This document shows, piece by piece, positions 8,421 to 17,725 of a DNA stretch of 64,000 nucleotides. The notes below the pieces were generated by a model. It was given only the letters and a program-made list of their open reading frames with translations, was not told where the DNA came from and made no database searches. Source of the DNA: Terrimonas_A sp051954695 (GTDB lineage: Bacteria; Bacteroidota; Bacteroidia; Chitinophagales; Chitinophagaceae); assembly GCA_051954695.1 (NCBI GenBank), contig JBQCHL010000002.1, forward strand, positions 62,001 through 126,000, written 5' to 3'. Each line of letters begins with the position of its first letter. Position 1 is the first letter of the stretch. Made by a program: the position numbers and the translations under genes.

Positions 8421-9224
8421 TTAATTCCAGCAGTGCAGCATATTTCTTTCAAACACCCATTCCGGTGTGCGAAGCTGACCGCCAAAATTTGTGCTATACC
8501 AGGCAGTTCCATTCTGCGGATTCTTTAAAACATGGATATCCTGTGCAGGCATATAGCTTTGCGCCAGCATAAATATCTTTTCACCTGCAGCATTTTGGGC
8601 TACATCCATTACGATGACGGCGTGTCCGGGGCTACCACCTTCAATAAATAGATCACCGGCTTTTATATTATTTATATCATTTACTTTTCTCAGTTCCCTG
8701 CTGAGCGACAGCGTCCCGGCATAACTGAATACCGTCTCCAGGTATTGATCAAAACTTTGGCGAGTATCTAATGCCGGCGCTTTTTTTTGTTTTTGAAGCC
8801 TGCTTTGGCGAAGCACAAAGCGGTATCCTTCTCGCCAGCTTTGATAATCCATGATAGTACCGTCGGTAGCTTTGAATGAGATCTTTCCATATTGCTTTCG
8901 GCTATAAAGGTATTCTGCATATAAGCGTATTGCGGCATCGGCACATTGCTGCAGGTTTTTCTTATCAACACTGATATCCAGTATGGCTAAATGAGCATCC
9001 TGGTTTCGCTTGGGCACGCCATTATAGAGGTAAACGGTATTATTGGATTTCAATTTTATCTGGCGAAGCCATTCAGGAAATGAGCCAGCCTGGGCGGTTA
9101 TTCTTGTATAGCCGTTGGGTGACGGTATTTGTCCTGTGGTTGTATAAACAGGAAGGGCAGTAGTTTGGCTACATTGAGGTAGTGTCCCCCCAATCATCAG
9201 GAGAGTTAAGAAATAGCGCCTCAT
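8421..9224 (-). CDS. DUF4846 domain protein, probable lipoprotein
   Basis: 267 residues from the ATG at 9224 (MRRYFLTLLMIGGTLPQC, an atypical lipobox). The body matches DUF4846: GSFPEWLRQIKLK, VYLYNG, LDISVDKKNLQQCADAAIRLYAEYLYS, FSYAGTLSLSRELRKV, IKAGDLFIEGGSPGHAVIVMDVA, MLAQSYMPAQDIHVLKNP, WYSTNFGGQLRTPEWVFE. The GGxPGHAVIV segment suggests a cysteine-peptidase-like or NlpC-like fold, but function is unknown. It follows the PKD-like lipoprotein on the same strand; the alternative start at 9287 lies 2 bases after that gene's stop, so the two are likely one transcript. Confidence 0.8.
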   Translation of the reverse strand: MRRYFLTLLMIGGTLPQCSQTTALPVYTTTGQIPSPNGYTRITAQAGSFPEWLRQIKLKSNNTVYLYNGVPKRNQDAHLAILDISVDKKNLQQCADAAIRLYAEYLYSRKQYGKISFKATDGTIMDYQSWREGYRFVLRQSRLQKQKKAPALDTRQSFDQYLETVFSYAGTLSLSRELRKVNDINNIKAGDLFIEGGSPGHAVIVMDVAQNAAGEKIFMLAQSYMPAQDIHVLKNPQNGTAWYSTNFGGQLRTPEWVFERNMLHCWN

Positions 9225-9289
9225 AGGTGGTGGTGTGTGTTTGTAAACAGACGCTATTACTATGGTTTTCCATAATGAACGGGACATTT

Positions 9290-9973
9290 TTAGTAAACAA
9301 TCCTTATATCCGGCCTGTCCAGGACATCATTTCCATTGTATATGATATACAAACTTTGATTGCTTGAATAGAGGCCTCCAATAATGTAGGCTAAATAAAA
9401 GGATGTGTTTACGCCACGATCAAATGGGATTACTTTTATCCAATCGGACCTGTTTTGCCCTTTAAGGAAAATACCGGAAATTTTTTCACCATCCAGCCAA
9501 TCATAAATGTTTTTGATTTCTATATGAGTGCCCCAGGTATCCCAGTTATATGCCCAGTCGAGTTCCTTGAAAAGTAACTCATTCGGATTAGTCGGTAAGT
9601 TTCCTACTTTTATTATTACCGTGTCTTTACCGGAAAGATTTCCTGCATCTGTAACTATTAATACAAACCGGTAAACCCCATGCTGTAAGTTTTTCACTAC
9701 TGTGGAAAGAGCGCTCTGATCTACGATAGTGAATGTTTCAGGACCGCTTATTTTTACCCATTTCACCCTTACAACATTGTTTTCTGCATCAGAGTAAGAC
9801 CCCGATATTGTTGTTTCATTAAGAGGCAACTCTAAAAACTGATCCTCTCCGGCATCGGCCAATGGAACAGTATTCGGAAAAATATCCGCCGGGCGCATGT
9901 TTGGATTATCCTTTTTACAACTGCTGACTCCTGCCATGCACAGCAGGATAAATAAAATAGTAGTGATTCTCAT
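9290..9973 (-). CDS. Lipoprotein with PKD-like domain
   Basis: 227 residues; signal MRITTILFILLCMAGVSSC with Cys19 then KKDNPN. Residues about 36-123 form an Ig/PKD-like domain: PLADAGEDQFLELPLNETTISGS, RVKWVKISGPETFTIVD, VVKNLQHGVYRFVLIVTDAG, GKDTVIIKV. The remaining ~100 residues (LDWAYNWDTWGTHIEIKNI..) are a separate beta-rich unit of unknown type. Probably surface-exposed and binding-related. Same strand as and just upstream of the DUF4846 gene. Confidence 0.75.
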   Translation of the reverse strand: MRITTILFILLCMAGVSSCKKDNPNMRPADIFPNTVPLADAGEDQFLELPLNETTISGSYSDAENNVVRVKWVKISGPETFTIVDQSALSTVVKNLQHGVYRFVLIVTDAGNLSGKDTVIIKVGNLPTNPNELLFKELDWAYNWDTWGTHIEIKNIYDWLDGEKISGIFLKGQNRSDWIKVIPFDRGVNTSFYLAYIIGGLYSSNQSLYIIYNGNDVLDRPDIRIVY

Positions 9974-10145
9974 GGCTAAGGTTTTAATGGTTGTTGACTT
10001 ACTTTTTCATGGCTTTACCGTGTTGCTGTTTCAAAGCTATTCCAGGATTGAAGCGGTAAAAGAAAAATGAGACGATCTGCATTGTGGTTGCGACGTACAA
10101 TCAGTCAGGCAGGATGGATAAGATGAATTATTGCTTCTCGGGGCT

Positions 10146-11012
10146 TTATTGATTGGACTTTATGAATCCAAGTTGGCCCAGCCAATCTTCAAAGCGGGTA
10201 ATCCAGGTAGGTGAATTTCCTGTTCTCAAACCATGCCCGCCTTTTCCATAAATGTGCAGCTCCGCTGAAAGTCCGGAACTGATCCACATAGTATAGAGGT
10301 TGGTACTATGAGTTGGTGATGCCAATATATCATCAGTAGCACAGGCAATAAAAACCGGCGGAGCGCCAACCTGTGGTTTTTTTTCAGGTATACTGCTGCT
10401 ATAGATAAAACCAGCAAAATCCGGTCTTATATCAGTGGTATCGTTTACTGCCAAATTCATTGCTAATGCAGCTCCTGCTGAAAAACCGAGAACCCCGATC
10501 TTTTTAGGATCTATGTTGAATGCAGATGCATGTTGCCGCAAATAAGTCATTGCTTTTTTTGCATCTTCATAGGCCATTTTCCCTATAGCAGCAGTTTTCT
10601 GATGATGAGTTGCCCGGTCTTTAAGGCTATTGATCATTTCAGTCCAGGGATCATCTGTTAAACTATGCACAACGCGATATTTGAGTAAGAAAACTGTGAT
10701 ACCCTTTTTGTGTAACTCCTTTGCTACCCTGGTTCCTTCATATTCTGTATTAACCACATAAAATCCTCCGCCCGGACAAATGATCACTGCAGTGCCGTTA
10801 GCTGTATCAGGAGAAAAAACTGTAAGTGTTGGCTTGGAGATATTATAAGTGATATTGGCATTCATAGGCGCGGGTGCAAAAAAGCTCTTCTCGTCCCAAT
10901 CCCAGTTTTCAGAGCCAGGTGCTGGTCCATCATACAATGGAATGATTGTTTGCTGGGCAGATACTATTGTTCCTGCCAGTAAGGATAATAAAAAAAATAA
11001 GGGTTTATTCAT
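10146..11012 (-). CDS. Secreted alpha/beta hydrolase (esterase, BD-FAE-like)
   Basis: 288 residues; signal peptide to about A19-Q20. The fold markers are the oxyanion segment CPGGGF (79-84), nucleophile elbow GFSAG (Ser178), acid DD227-228 (ATDDILA) and His260 (GGHGL). The length and pattern match small esterases that deacetylate or deacylate plant polysaccharides (xylan and feruloyl esterases of the BD-FAE group). No glycoside hydrolase sits next to it, so substrate is open. Transcribed on the same strand as the haloperoxidase-like gene 50 bases upstream, possibly as one unit. Confidence 0.85.
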   Translation of the reverse strand: MNKPLFFLLSLLAGTIVSAQQTIIPLYDGPAPGSENWDWDEKSFFAPAPMNANITYNISKPTLTVFSPDTANGTAVIICPGGGFYVVNTEYEGTRVAKELHKKGITVFLLKYRVVHSLTDDPWTEMINSLKDRATHHQKTAAIGKMAYEDAKKAMTYLRQHASAFNIDPKKIGVLGFSAGAALAMNLAVNDTTDIRPDFAGFIYSSSIPEKKPQVGAPPVFIACATDDILASPTHSTNLYTMWISSGLSAELHIYGKGGHGLRTGNSPTWITRFEDWLGQLGFIKSNQ

Positions 11013-11061
11013 TATTGTATGTTCTTTCTAATTTAATAAATCTGATTGGTAATTGATATCA

Positions 11062-12426
11062 TCATTGCTCTTGAAAATGATGGGTGAAAACATAACCTGC
11101 AATTTGTCTTCCCATTTCTTCACCAGCCAGCGCCGATTTCCTGAAGTCCCAACCTGCGTATATCATGCTGAGTGCGTTTTCTTTTGCGGCCTGGGAAAAG
11201 CTGAAGAATTGCCGGGTTTTTCCCGGTAAGGTCAGGCTGCTGAGTTCAATAGAGGTCTTATCAGAGTCCAGGAACAGCCGGAGTATTTCTGCTGTTGCTC
11301 CGCCATATACAGCAAATGCGTTTGGATAACCGGGAACGGGTGGTGTGGGAAATGTACCAGGCACCTCATCCAGGAATGGTAACCAGTTGGGGTCTGCTTC
11401 TGTATTGTTATTGCCATCCGAATCAGCAAGACGAATACCCGTTTCCGGTCTCCAGAAATAGAAATGATAACCTGCATTCAATTGTGCATTGATGCCATCC
11501 GCAAGGCTTACATGTACTAATGCAAATAACCTGGCAGTTTTCCATGCATCCAGTTTTTTATTTCCGATCGCTTTTCTTGTAAAATTGTTCCAGGTGAGAG
11601 AGGGCCTGTTTTCGCTCCAGAACCTTGCAATACTTTCTTCATCAATGCTGCGATTACCATTGACCCGGGCGCCTTTTGTTTTTACTTCATTATAATCAGC
11701 GGCGTATTCATCTGAATTGACCGGATAGGGACCTGCAGGCCTGAACTGCTGGTTGCTTTCTATCACAAAGGGTTTGAGTACAGTGCCCCAATTAGATACC
11801 CTTTTTATAGTTGTAGGTGTAGGAACTCCATTCACATACATCAATGTGGAGCGGTATTCTCCCGGATCATCGCCATCTAACGGAGTTGAAGAGGCTGGAA
11901 GTACTTTTGCAAATCCGTCATTTGCGCGTTTGTTTATGATTGCTTCAGCAGCTTCCTTACCAAGGCTTTTTCCCAATTCTTTACTATCCTCGTCAGGGAT
12001 AAGAGCTAAGCTTTCATTGTACCATGCATCAACTGGAAAATTTCCCTGCAGGCTTAACCCCTTAATTGTCCAGTATGCAGCGCTGGCCACAGCTGATTCG
12101 GGTGATGCAGATTGGCGTCTTAAATTGAATAAAGCATATCGCTGATATTTGGGCTTAACGCAGTTTAATGCATCATGCACTGCTATACTGATCATGGCGA
12201 AATAGCGGGTGCGGGTAGGTTGATTCATGGGTGCACCAAGAACAATTGCTGCTTTTTCATTCCAGTATAGTACCATGTCATTGTCAGCAAAACCAGGCCC
12301 AAATGGCTGTTCGCCCTGCTCTGGTTCATTTGGAATAGTGATCTCTTTTGCATCTTTCCGGCAAGAGGTTAAAAAAGTGAGACCGGCCAAAATACTGATG
12401 GTGATAAATTTTAAAAACTGTGTCAT
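11062..12426 (-). CDS. Vanadium-haloperoxidase-like lipoprotein lacking catalytic residues
   Basis: 454 residues; lipobox FLTSC (Cys22). The all-helical fold of vanadium-dependent haloperoxidases/PAP2 phosphatases is recognisable: RTRYFAMISIAVHDALN (73-89), RFWSENRPSLTWNNF (268-282), YHFYFWRPETGIR (320-332), then PTPPVPGYPNAFAVYGGATAEIL and ALSMIYAGWDFRKS. The family needs K(x)nRP, PSGH and SRxxxxxHxxxD. Here the SGH position reads N369-A-F371, and the SR..GG.H block reads S420-M...AGW-D427, so the two catalytic His and the Arg are replaced. The fold is probably kept without vanadate chemistry. Alternatively the alignment by eye is off by a few residues. Confidence 0.75.
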   Translation of the reverse strand: MTQFLKFITISILAGLTFLTSCRKDAKEITIPNEPEQGEQPFGPGFADNDMVLYWNEKAAIVLGAPMNQPTRTRYFAMISIAVHDALNCVKPKYQRYALFNLRRQSASPESAVASAAYWTIKGLSLQGNFPVDAWYNESLALIPDEDSKELGKSLGKEAAEAIINKRANDGFAKVLPASSTPLDGDDPGEYRSTLMYVNGVPTPTTIKRVSNWGTVLKPFVIESNQQFRPAGPYPVNSDEYAADYNEVKTKGARVNGNRSIDEESIARFWSENRPSLTWNNFTRKAIGNKKLDAWKTARLFALVHVSLADGINAQLNAGYHFYFWRPETGIRLADSDGNNNTEADPNWLPFLDEVPGTFPTPPVPGYPNAFAVYGGATAEILRLFLDSDKTSIELSSLTLPGKTRQFFSFSQAAKENALSMIYAGWDFRKSALAGEEMGRQIAGYVFTHHFQEQ

Positions 12427-12579
12427 ACGATTGGTTTTGGTGAAAGATTCTGTTGCAGGAGTAAAAGTATTTTTCGAATAAGCTGCCTGAATAGAAATGC
12501 GACGGATGAAGGAGCTGTCGGAATGGAAGATTACTTATGAAGGTTGAATAAGGATGGCTATGATCAGGCATTTTGATCT

Positions 12580-12600
12580 GCGACAAAATGCTTTTGTCGC
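12580..12600. promoter_or_regulatory. 21-base palindrome between divergent genes
   Basis: GCGACAAAA (12580-12588), three centre bases TGC, TTTTGTCGC (12592-12600): perfect 9-base arms. It lies between the divergent haloperoxidase-like gene and the LytS-type kinase gene, 70 bases before the kinase ATG. It suits a dimeric operator; no T-run follows, so it is less likely a terminator. Confidence 0.4.
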
Positions 12601-12669
12601 GCTAAAAGAACAGATCATCTTGTTCCAGCATCCATATTTCGCATTGCTGTTGAATTAAGGTATATTTAA

Positions 12670-13854
12670 ATGAACATTTGCGCAATGGATGTATACAACT
12701 TCATATTTTCAGAGAAGCGAGGTGTTCGGTTCAAGCGGCACTTTATTTTCTGGAGCTGTATATGGGTCTATTTTGCCATAACACATGCTTCTAATTCTTA
12801 TGGTAAGCGGGAAATATCCTATTTTGGGAGGCCTGCTCTCACCTTCACAGAAAGTATCATATTCATTTTATGGCAGCTTCCGATCGTTTATATCATGCTA
12901 TATGGTATTCTTCCTCACCTTATTCTAAAGAAGAGATATTTTTGGGCAGCTTGTGCTACTTTATTGCTATGGTTTTTAGGTGGTATACTGAATTTTTACC
13001 TTACCAGGGATCTTCAGCCCCAAATCCTCTCCATGCTTTTGCCGGCTGAAGTTCTTCAGGGTACCCAACGATCTGAAGGGGAGATTTTTTTCTTGTCTGT
13101 GATGTTTATGAGCAAGGGTGTTTTATTTGTTGCGGCCATTGCAGTAGCGATAAAATTTTTTAAACATTGGTACCTCAAAGAGCAGCGTAATCTCCAGTTG
13201 CAAAAAGAGAATACAGAATCACAACTCAGGTTGCTGACAGCCCAGGTGCATCCTCATTTTTTATTTAATACGCTTAATAATATCTATTCACAAACGCAGG
13301 AGGAATCGCCCCGTGGTTCTAAAATGATCATGGACCTTTCAGATATCTTGCGTTATATCCTGTATGAGGGTCAGAAACCGCTGGTTCCTTTAGAACAGGA
13401 ATTGAATATGATCCGGGAATATGTTAACCTGGAGAAGGTCCGATATGGCAATAAACTGGATGTTCATGTGCTGGCACCCGACAAAACAGACCATCTTTAT
13501 ATCGCGCCATTGCTACTGCTTCCTTTTGTAGAGAATTGTTTTAAGCATGGTACCAGTAAGATGCTGCAAAACCCATGGATCAACCTGACGGTAGAATTAA
13601 AGGGAATGACACTGGTCATGAAGCTAATGAACGGAAAAGTGCCGTTGCGGGAGGATATACAAAACCAGCAAGGGATCGGTATCAATAATGTCAGGCAAAG
13701 ACTTGAGTTATTATATAAAGATAAGTATGAGCTGCAGATACGGGAGGATGAAGAGGTTTTTGTAGTTGATCTCCGGGTGGAGCTGATCAGGATAGAGAAT
13801 AAACAACCACCTGAAGCCATTATACCGTCACCATCAACCATTGCTTATGTCTAA
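12670..13854 (+). CDS. LytS/YehU-type membrane sensor histidine kinase
   Basis: 394 residues. Four membrane segments (about 20-40, 62-82, 90-112, 148-170) lead into a short coiled linker and the His_kinase domain of the LytS class: LTAQVHPHFLFNTLNNIY carries the phosphorylated His194, followed by the HATPase region with LLPFVENCFKHG (N-box) and QQGIGINNVRQRLELLY (G-box). ATG at 12670; a second ATG at 12685 is possible. The last codons overlap the response-regulator start (ATGTCTAA), so the two proteins form a coupled pair. The sensed signal is unknown; the TonB receptor downstream is a likely target. Confidence 0.9.
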   Translation: MNICAMDVYNFIFSEKRGVRFKRHFIFWSCIWVYFAITHASNSYGKREISYFGRPALTFTESIIFILWQLPIVYIMLYGILPHLILKKRYFWAACATLLLWFLGGILNFYLTRDLQPQILSMLLPAEVLQGTQRSEGEIFFLSVMFMSKGVLFVAAIAVAIKFFKHWYLKEQRNLQLQKENTESQLRLLTAQVHPHFLFNTLNNIYSQTQEESPRGSKMIMDLSDILRYILYEGQKPLVPLEQELNMIREYVNLEKVRYGNKLDVHVLAPDKTDHLYIAPLLLLPFVENCFKHGTSKMLQNPWINLTVELKGMTLVMKLMNGKVPLREDIQNQQGIGINNVRQRLELLYKDKYELQIREDEEVFVVDLRVELIRIENKQPPEAIIPSPSTIAYV

Positions 13855-14572
13855 TAGCTATACACAGATCAAATGCATCATTGTAGATGATGAACCAATG
13901 GCAAGAGATGTGATCAGGAGATATATCCAGAAAATCCCCAGCCTTAAGCTAGTGGGAGAATTTGGGAATGCAATTGATGCCACTATCTTCCTGCAAGAAC
14001 ATCCTGTGGATACTATCTTCCTGGATATTAAGATGCCGCAACTAAGCGGCACTGAATTTATAAGAAGCCTGACAAACGTGCCCAAGATCATTTTTACAAC
14101 AGCACATAAAGAGTATGCTTACGAAGGATTTGAATTGGATGTAGTCGATTATTTGCTGAAACCGATCCGGTTTGACCGTTTTTTAAGAGCTGTTAACAAA
14201 GCATTCCCTCAAAGACAACAGGAAATTGAAATGCATGGCACGATCGATGAAAGCAAACCTGCAACTTCTTTTATTTACCTGAGAGTGGACCGGAAGATGA
14301 TAAAAGTGCTGCTGGATGATATACTATATATAGAAAGTGATAAGGATTATGTGAAAGTATTTACAGAAAAAGGGTTTGTGATCACCCGTCAAACTATTGC
14401 TTCAGTTGAAGCCATGCTATCTGAGACCCGGTTTATAAGAATACACCGATCTTATATCGTCTCCCTGAATAAACTACGGTCCTACACTACGGAAACAGTT
14501 GAAATTGGCAATAAAGAATTGCCAATTGGGAAATTGTACAGGAACAACTTTCTGCGATTACAGGAGAGTTGA
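13847..14572 (+). CDS. LytTR-type response regulator
   Basis: 241 residues from the ATG at 13847; the frame extends 6 bases to a TTG inside the kinase gene, which is not needed. Receiver domain 8-125 with acidic pocket DDE (14-16), phospho-acceptor Asp60 (FLDIKMP), Thr (FTTAH) and Lys (LLKPI). LytTR DNA-binding domain about 140-240 with YIESDKDYVKVFT and RIHRSYIVSLNKL. It overlaps its kinase by 8 bases. The receptor gene starts 51 bases downstream and is probably in the same transcript. Confidence 0.92.
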   Translation: MSNSYTQIKCIIVDDEPMARDVIRRYIQKIPSLKLVGEFGNAIDATIFLQEHPVDTIFLDIKMPQLSGTEFIRSLTNVPKIIFTTAHKEYAYEGFELDVVDYLLKPIRFDRFLRAVNKAFPQRQQEIEMHGTIDESKPATSFIYLRVDRKMIKVLLDDILYIESDKDYVKVFTEKGFVITRQTIASVEAMLSETRFIRIHRSYIVSLNKLRSYTTETVEIGNKELPIGKLYRNNFLRLQES

Positions 14573-14623
14573 TTAACATCTATCCCAAACCTGATTTTTT
14601 TATTGTTACCAAAACCTTATGTT

Positions 14624-17140
14624 ATGGAAAGATCCTTATTGTCCTTATTGTTGCTATTGCTCACCCATTGCGCCCTTTCACAAAACCCCGGCCTGGTGTC
14701 AGGAACGGTCACTGATAAGCTAACAGGCGAAGTTATACCTGGAGCTACGGTTTCGGTCAAAGGAGACGCATACGCAGTTTTTACAAACAGCGACGGAAAA
14801 TTTACTTTACAAAAATTGAGTACCGGCAGAATTATATTGAATATTTCCCATATTGGTTATGAAGCGACAGAATTATTGGTAACTGTTGCCGAGAGAGGAG
14901 TTACAACGGTGGGCGTTAGCCTGAACAGAAGTGAAAGAGTAGGAAGTGAGGTTGTGATCACGGCTTCCAGGCGTCCCGAGAAGATCATCAATGCACCTGC
15001 TTCTATCCAGATAATCGGAACAAAAGAACTGGAACAATTCCCCGGCTCCAACGTGTATGAATTATTTTCCAGGGTACAGGGAGTTGAATATACACGAAAC
15101 GGGGTGGCTGATATCACTTTCAACGCAAGAGGTTTTCATAGCGCTTTTAATAATAAAGTACTTCAACTGGTGGATGGAAGAAATAGTATCGCTTCATTAA
15201 GTGGAGGCCTGGCTGTAATGAGTAGAGGATCAACTACCAAAGATGATATAGAGAAGATAGAAATTGCTGTAGGGCCGCAATCTGCTTTGTATGGCCCCAA
15301 TGCTCATAACGCTGTGATCAATGTTATTACCAAGGACCCAAGGAAATATTCTGGTACCACAATGTCGATCAGTGGAGGCAGCCGTTACCAGTTTAGTGGC
15401 CGCCTACGCCAAGCTGAGAAAATTAACAATAAGTGGGCATATAAATTGACTGGAGAGTATGCAACCGGAAAGGAATACACTTTTCATGGCCGGGTTTATT
15501 TAAATAATGCGGACATAACTGGTATTCCGGAGCGCAATGTGGATTTCAATTTCCGTAATATACGTGGCGAAGCGCATCTTTATTATAGTTTAACCCCCAA
15601 AACCGATATTATCTTATCAGGCGGCAGCAGCACAAACGACTGGATACAGGTAACTACTGCAGGAAGGAACCAGATGAGAGGGTTTGCGTATAGTTTTGCC
15701 CAGGCCCGGCTTGTGCATTCACGTTTCTTCATCAATATTTACAACACATGGGGATCAATCGGCACTTCTTATCCGATCGGTGCATATACGACAGCTTTCT
15801 GGAACCTGACTCACCGGCAGCCAAACCCCGTATCGCCTGATTCTGCAGAAGTAATAGCACTTCGCGGGGTGCAGTTTAAAGAGAAAAGCCAGCGAACAAA
15901 TGCCGAAGCTCAGTACAATTATACGTTTCAGAAGGCAAAGCTATTTTTGGTTGCAGGATTGAATTATCAGCAGGAGAGGCCGAATGGATATGGGGTCAAC
16001 CTGGTCGACAGCTTTGAGAAAATAAATATTACACAATACGGAGTTGTTGTTCAATTAGACAAATCATTGCCATGGAGCATGCGTTTTATAAGTACAGTAC
16101 GATTTGACAGGCATGATAATTTTGGTAATTTCTTTTCTCCAAGATTCGCCGTAGTGAAAAATATTGATGAGGGTAGTTTTAGGATTACATGGGGCCGCGC
16201 GATTGCCATGCCAAGCATTTTAAACCAGTATGCAGGAATCAGCCGGCTTCTTTTCGGCAATGGCGCAGGTATTAAATACATACGGAATAATGCCAGGTTC
16301 GGTGACCCGGCATCGATATCCTATACAGACCCTTTAAAGCCGGAGCAGGTAAATACATGGGAGTTTGGGTACAAAGGAGCAATAACAAGAAAGCTGTATG
16401 TTGATATTAACTACTACAATGGCGCCAGCAAAAATTTTATAAGTCCTGCAAGAACAGTACAGGGCAGGGTTTTAACCGTCAATGGTATAAATGTTACACA
16501 TAACCCTGCTTTCGCAGGCAGCATCAATAACGATACCTTGCGTGGCGCTTCTTTTTTTACCTTTTTTAATTATGCAGCGGTAAGGGCGTATGGTTTGGAT
16601 GCCAGCCTGAACTATACGTTCAATAGATTCGTGAATATATGGATCAAGTATTCCTGGTTTGGGTCAGGCATTACAAAAAAAGATATAAAGAATGATGCCG
16701 ACAGGGATCAATTTATTTCCCAGGAGGAAACGAGTTTGAATGCACCCAGAAACCGGGGAATGGTCATACTGGATCTCCAAAACCTATATAAAGAAAGACT
16801 CTCCATAAGCCTTGCTGCTCGTTATGTGCAGAAGTATGATTTCTATAGCGGCAGCCAAATCGGTACTGCTACAGGTAAAGGCTCAAGGGGCAGGGTATAT
16901 GTTGAATCCGGTGGACAACCGCGTTGGGTGATGAAAAATTTTGATTATGGGCCATTAGGCGGTTTCACCACAGTTGATCTGAGTGCCGGGTATAAATTCA
17001 ATCAAATGGTTACGGTGAACATGGGAATTGTAAACCTGCTCAATGTGGATCAAATTGAATTCGTGGGCTCTCCGTCTATCGGGCGATTGGTTATGTGTGA
17101 AATAAAGATCAATGTACCCAATACCAAAACGGCCAAATAG
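14624..17140 (+). CDS. TonB-dependent receptor linked to LytS/LytTR pair
   Basis: 838 residues from the ATG at 14624 (MERSLLSLLLLLLTHCALSQ); the TTG at 14603 is rejected. Signal 1-20, carboxypeptidase-regulatory-like domain about 26-105 (SGTVTDKLTGEVIPGATVSV), plug about 115-235 (VVITASRRPEKI, LQLVDGRNS, IEIAVGPQSALYGPNAHNAVINVITK), then beta-barrel. Near residues 692-703 the extracellular part contains DADRDQFISQEE, which fits an EF-hand calcium loop (acidic at 1, 3, 5 and 12). No SusD partner, so probably not glycan uptake. It ends 4 bases from the convergent PhnA-like gene. Confidence 0.9.
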   Translation: MERSLLSLLLLLLTHCALSQNPGLVSGTVTDKLTGEVIPGATVSVKGDAYAVFTNSDGKFTLQKLSTGRIILNISHIGYEATELLVTVAERGVTTVGVSLNRSERVGSEVVITASRRPEKIINAPASIQIIGTKELEQFPGSNVYELFSRVQGVEYTRNGVADITFNARGFHSAFNNKVLQLVDGRNSIASLSGGLAVMSRGSTTKDDIEKIEIAVGPQSALYGPNAHNAVINVITKDPRKYSGTTMSISGGSRYQFSGRLRQAEKINNKWAYKLTGEYATGKEYTFHGRVYLNNADITGIPERNVDFNFRNIRGEAHLYYSLTPKTDIILSGGSSTNDWIQVTTAGRNQMRGFAYSFAQARLVHSRFFINIYNTWGSIGTSYPIGAYTTAFWNLTHRQPNPVSPDSAEVIALRGVQFKEKSQRTNAEAQYNYTFQKAKLFLVAGLNYQQERPNGYGVNLVDSFEKINITQYGVVVQLDKSLPWSMRFISTVRFDRHDNFGNFFSPRFAVVKNIDEGSFRITWGRAIAMPSILNQYAGISRLLFGNGAGIKYIRNNARFGDPASISYTDPLKPEQVNTWEFGYKGAITRKLYVDINYYNGASKNFISPARTVQGRVLTVNGINVTHNPAFAGSINNDTLRGASFFTFFNYAAVRAYGLDASLNYTFNRFVNIWIKYSWFGSGITKKDIKNDADRDQFISQEETSLNAPRNRGMVILDLQNLYKERLSISLAARYVQKYDFYSGSQIGTATGKGSRGRVYVESGGQPRWVMKNFDYGPLGGFTTVDLSAGYKFNQMVTVNMGIVNLLNVDQIEFVGSPSIGRLVMCEIKINVPNTKTAK

Positions 17141-17144
17141 CGGT

Positions 17145-17483
17145 TTATGCTTTCTTTACAAATTCCGACTTAAGTGCCATAGCGCCGAAGCCATCAATTT
17201 TGCAATCAATATTATGATCGCTATCTACCAAACGGATATTTCTCACTTTGGTCCCTGCTTTTATACTTTGGGATGAGCCCCTTACCGGGAGATTCTTTAT
17301 CGTCACTACTGTATCTCCATCCTGGAGGATGTTGCCATTGCAATCCTTTACAACGAACGTATCTGCATTTTCAACAGCTTCCTCCGGATTCCACTCATGC
17401 CCACATTCCGGACACACAAGCAGGCTATCCATTTGATAGGTATAAGTTGATTTGCAGACCGGGCATGGAGCGAGTTCACTCAT
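17145..17483 (-). CDS. yjdM: YjdM/PhnA-family zinc-ribbon protein
   Basis: 112 residues. The N-terminal zinc ribbon CPVCKSTYTYQMDSLLVCPECGHEW has four Cys in CxxC pairs (7/10 and about 27/30), followed by the compact SH3-like domain VKDCNGNILQDGDTVVTIKNLPVRG and GTKVRNIRLVD..HNIDCKIDGFGAMALKSEFVKKA. This is the widespread small protein called PhnA or YjdM; despite the old name it is not a phosphonoacetate hydrolase and its role is unclear. Single gene, convergent with the TonB receptor. Confidence 0.92.
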   Translation of the reverse strand: MSELAPCPVCKSTYTYQMDSLLVCPECGHEWNPEEAVENADTFVVKDCNGNILQDGDTVVTIKNLPVRGSSQSIKAGTKVRNIRLVDSDHNIDCKIDGFGAMALKSEFVKKA

Positions 17484-17725
17484 TTTAAAACAGGTTTTGT
17501 GGGCGCAAAGGTAAAAAAAATATCAGGCAAAGCCTACAATGAGGAAGTTTATCACATTTAAAAGCGATGATTTTATGGTTCTGCACAGCCTTACTGGGAT
17601 AGATGTACCTGTTTTACAGGTGCATGAACCAACAGTAAGAATGACAAGGGCTGCTGCCTCTTTCTGGGTCAACCGTGGAAAGGCGGGATATTTCCACGTA
17701 CTTTGTTATCATTTTAAGTAATGCT

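Noticed and set aside
17539..17721. 60-codon frame upstream of the HMA-AraC regulator
   Set aside because: No domain, ends at the regulator start region; more likely the regulator's leader and promoter.
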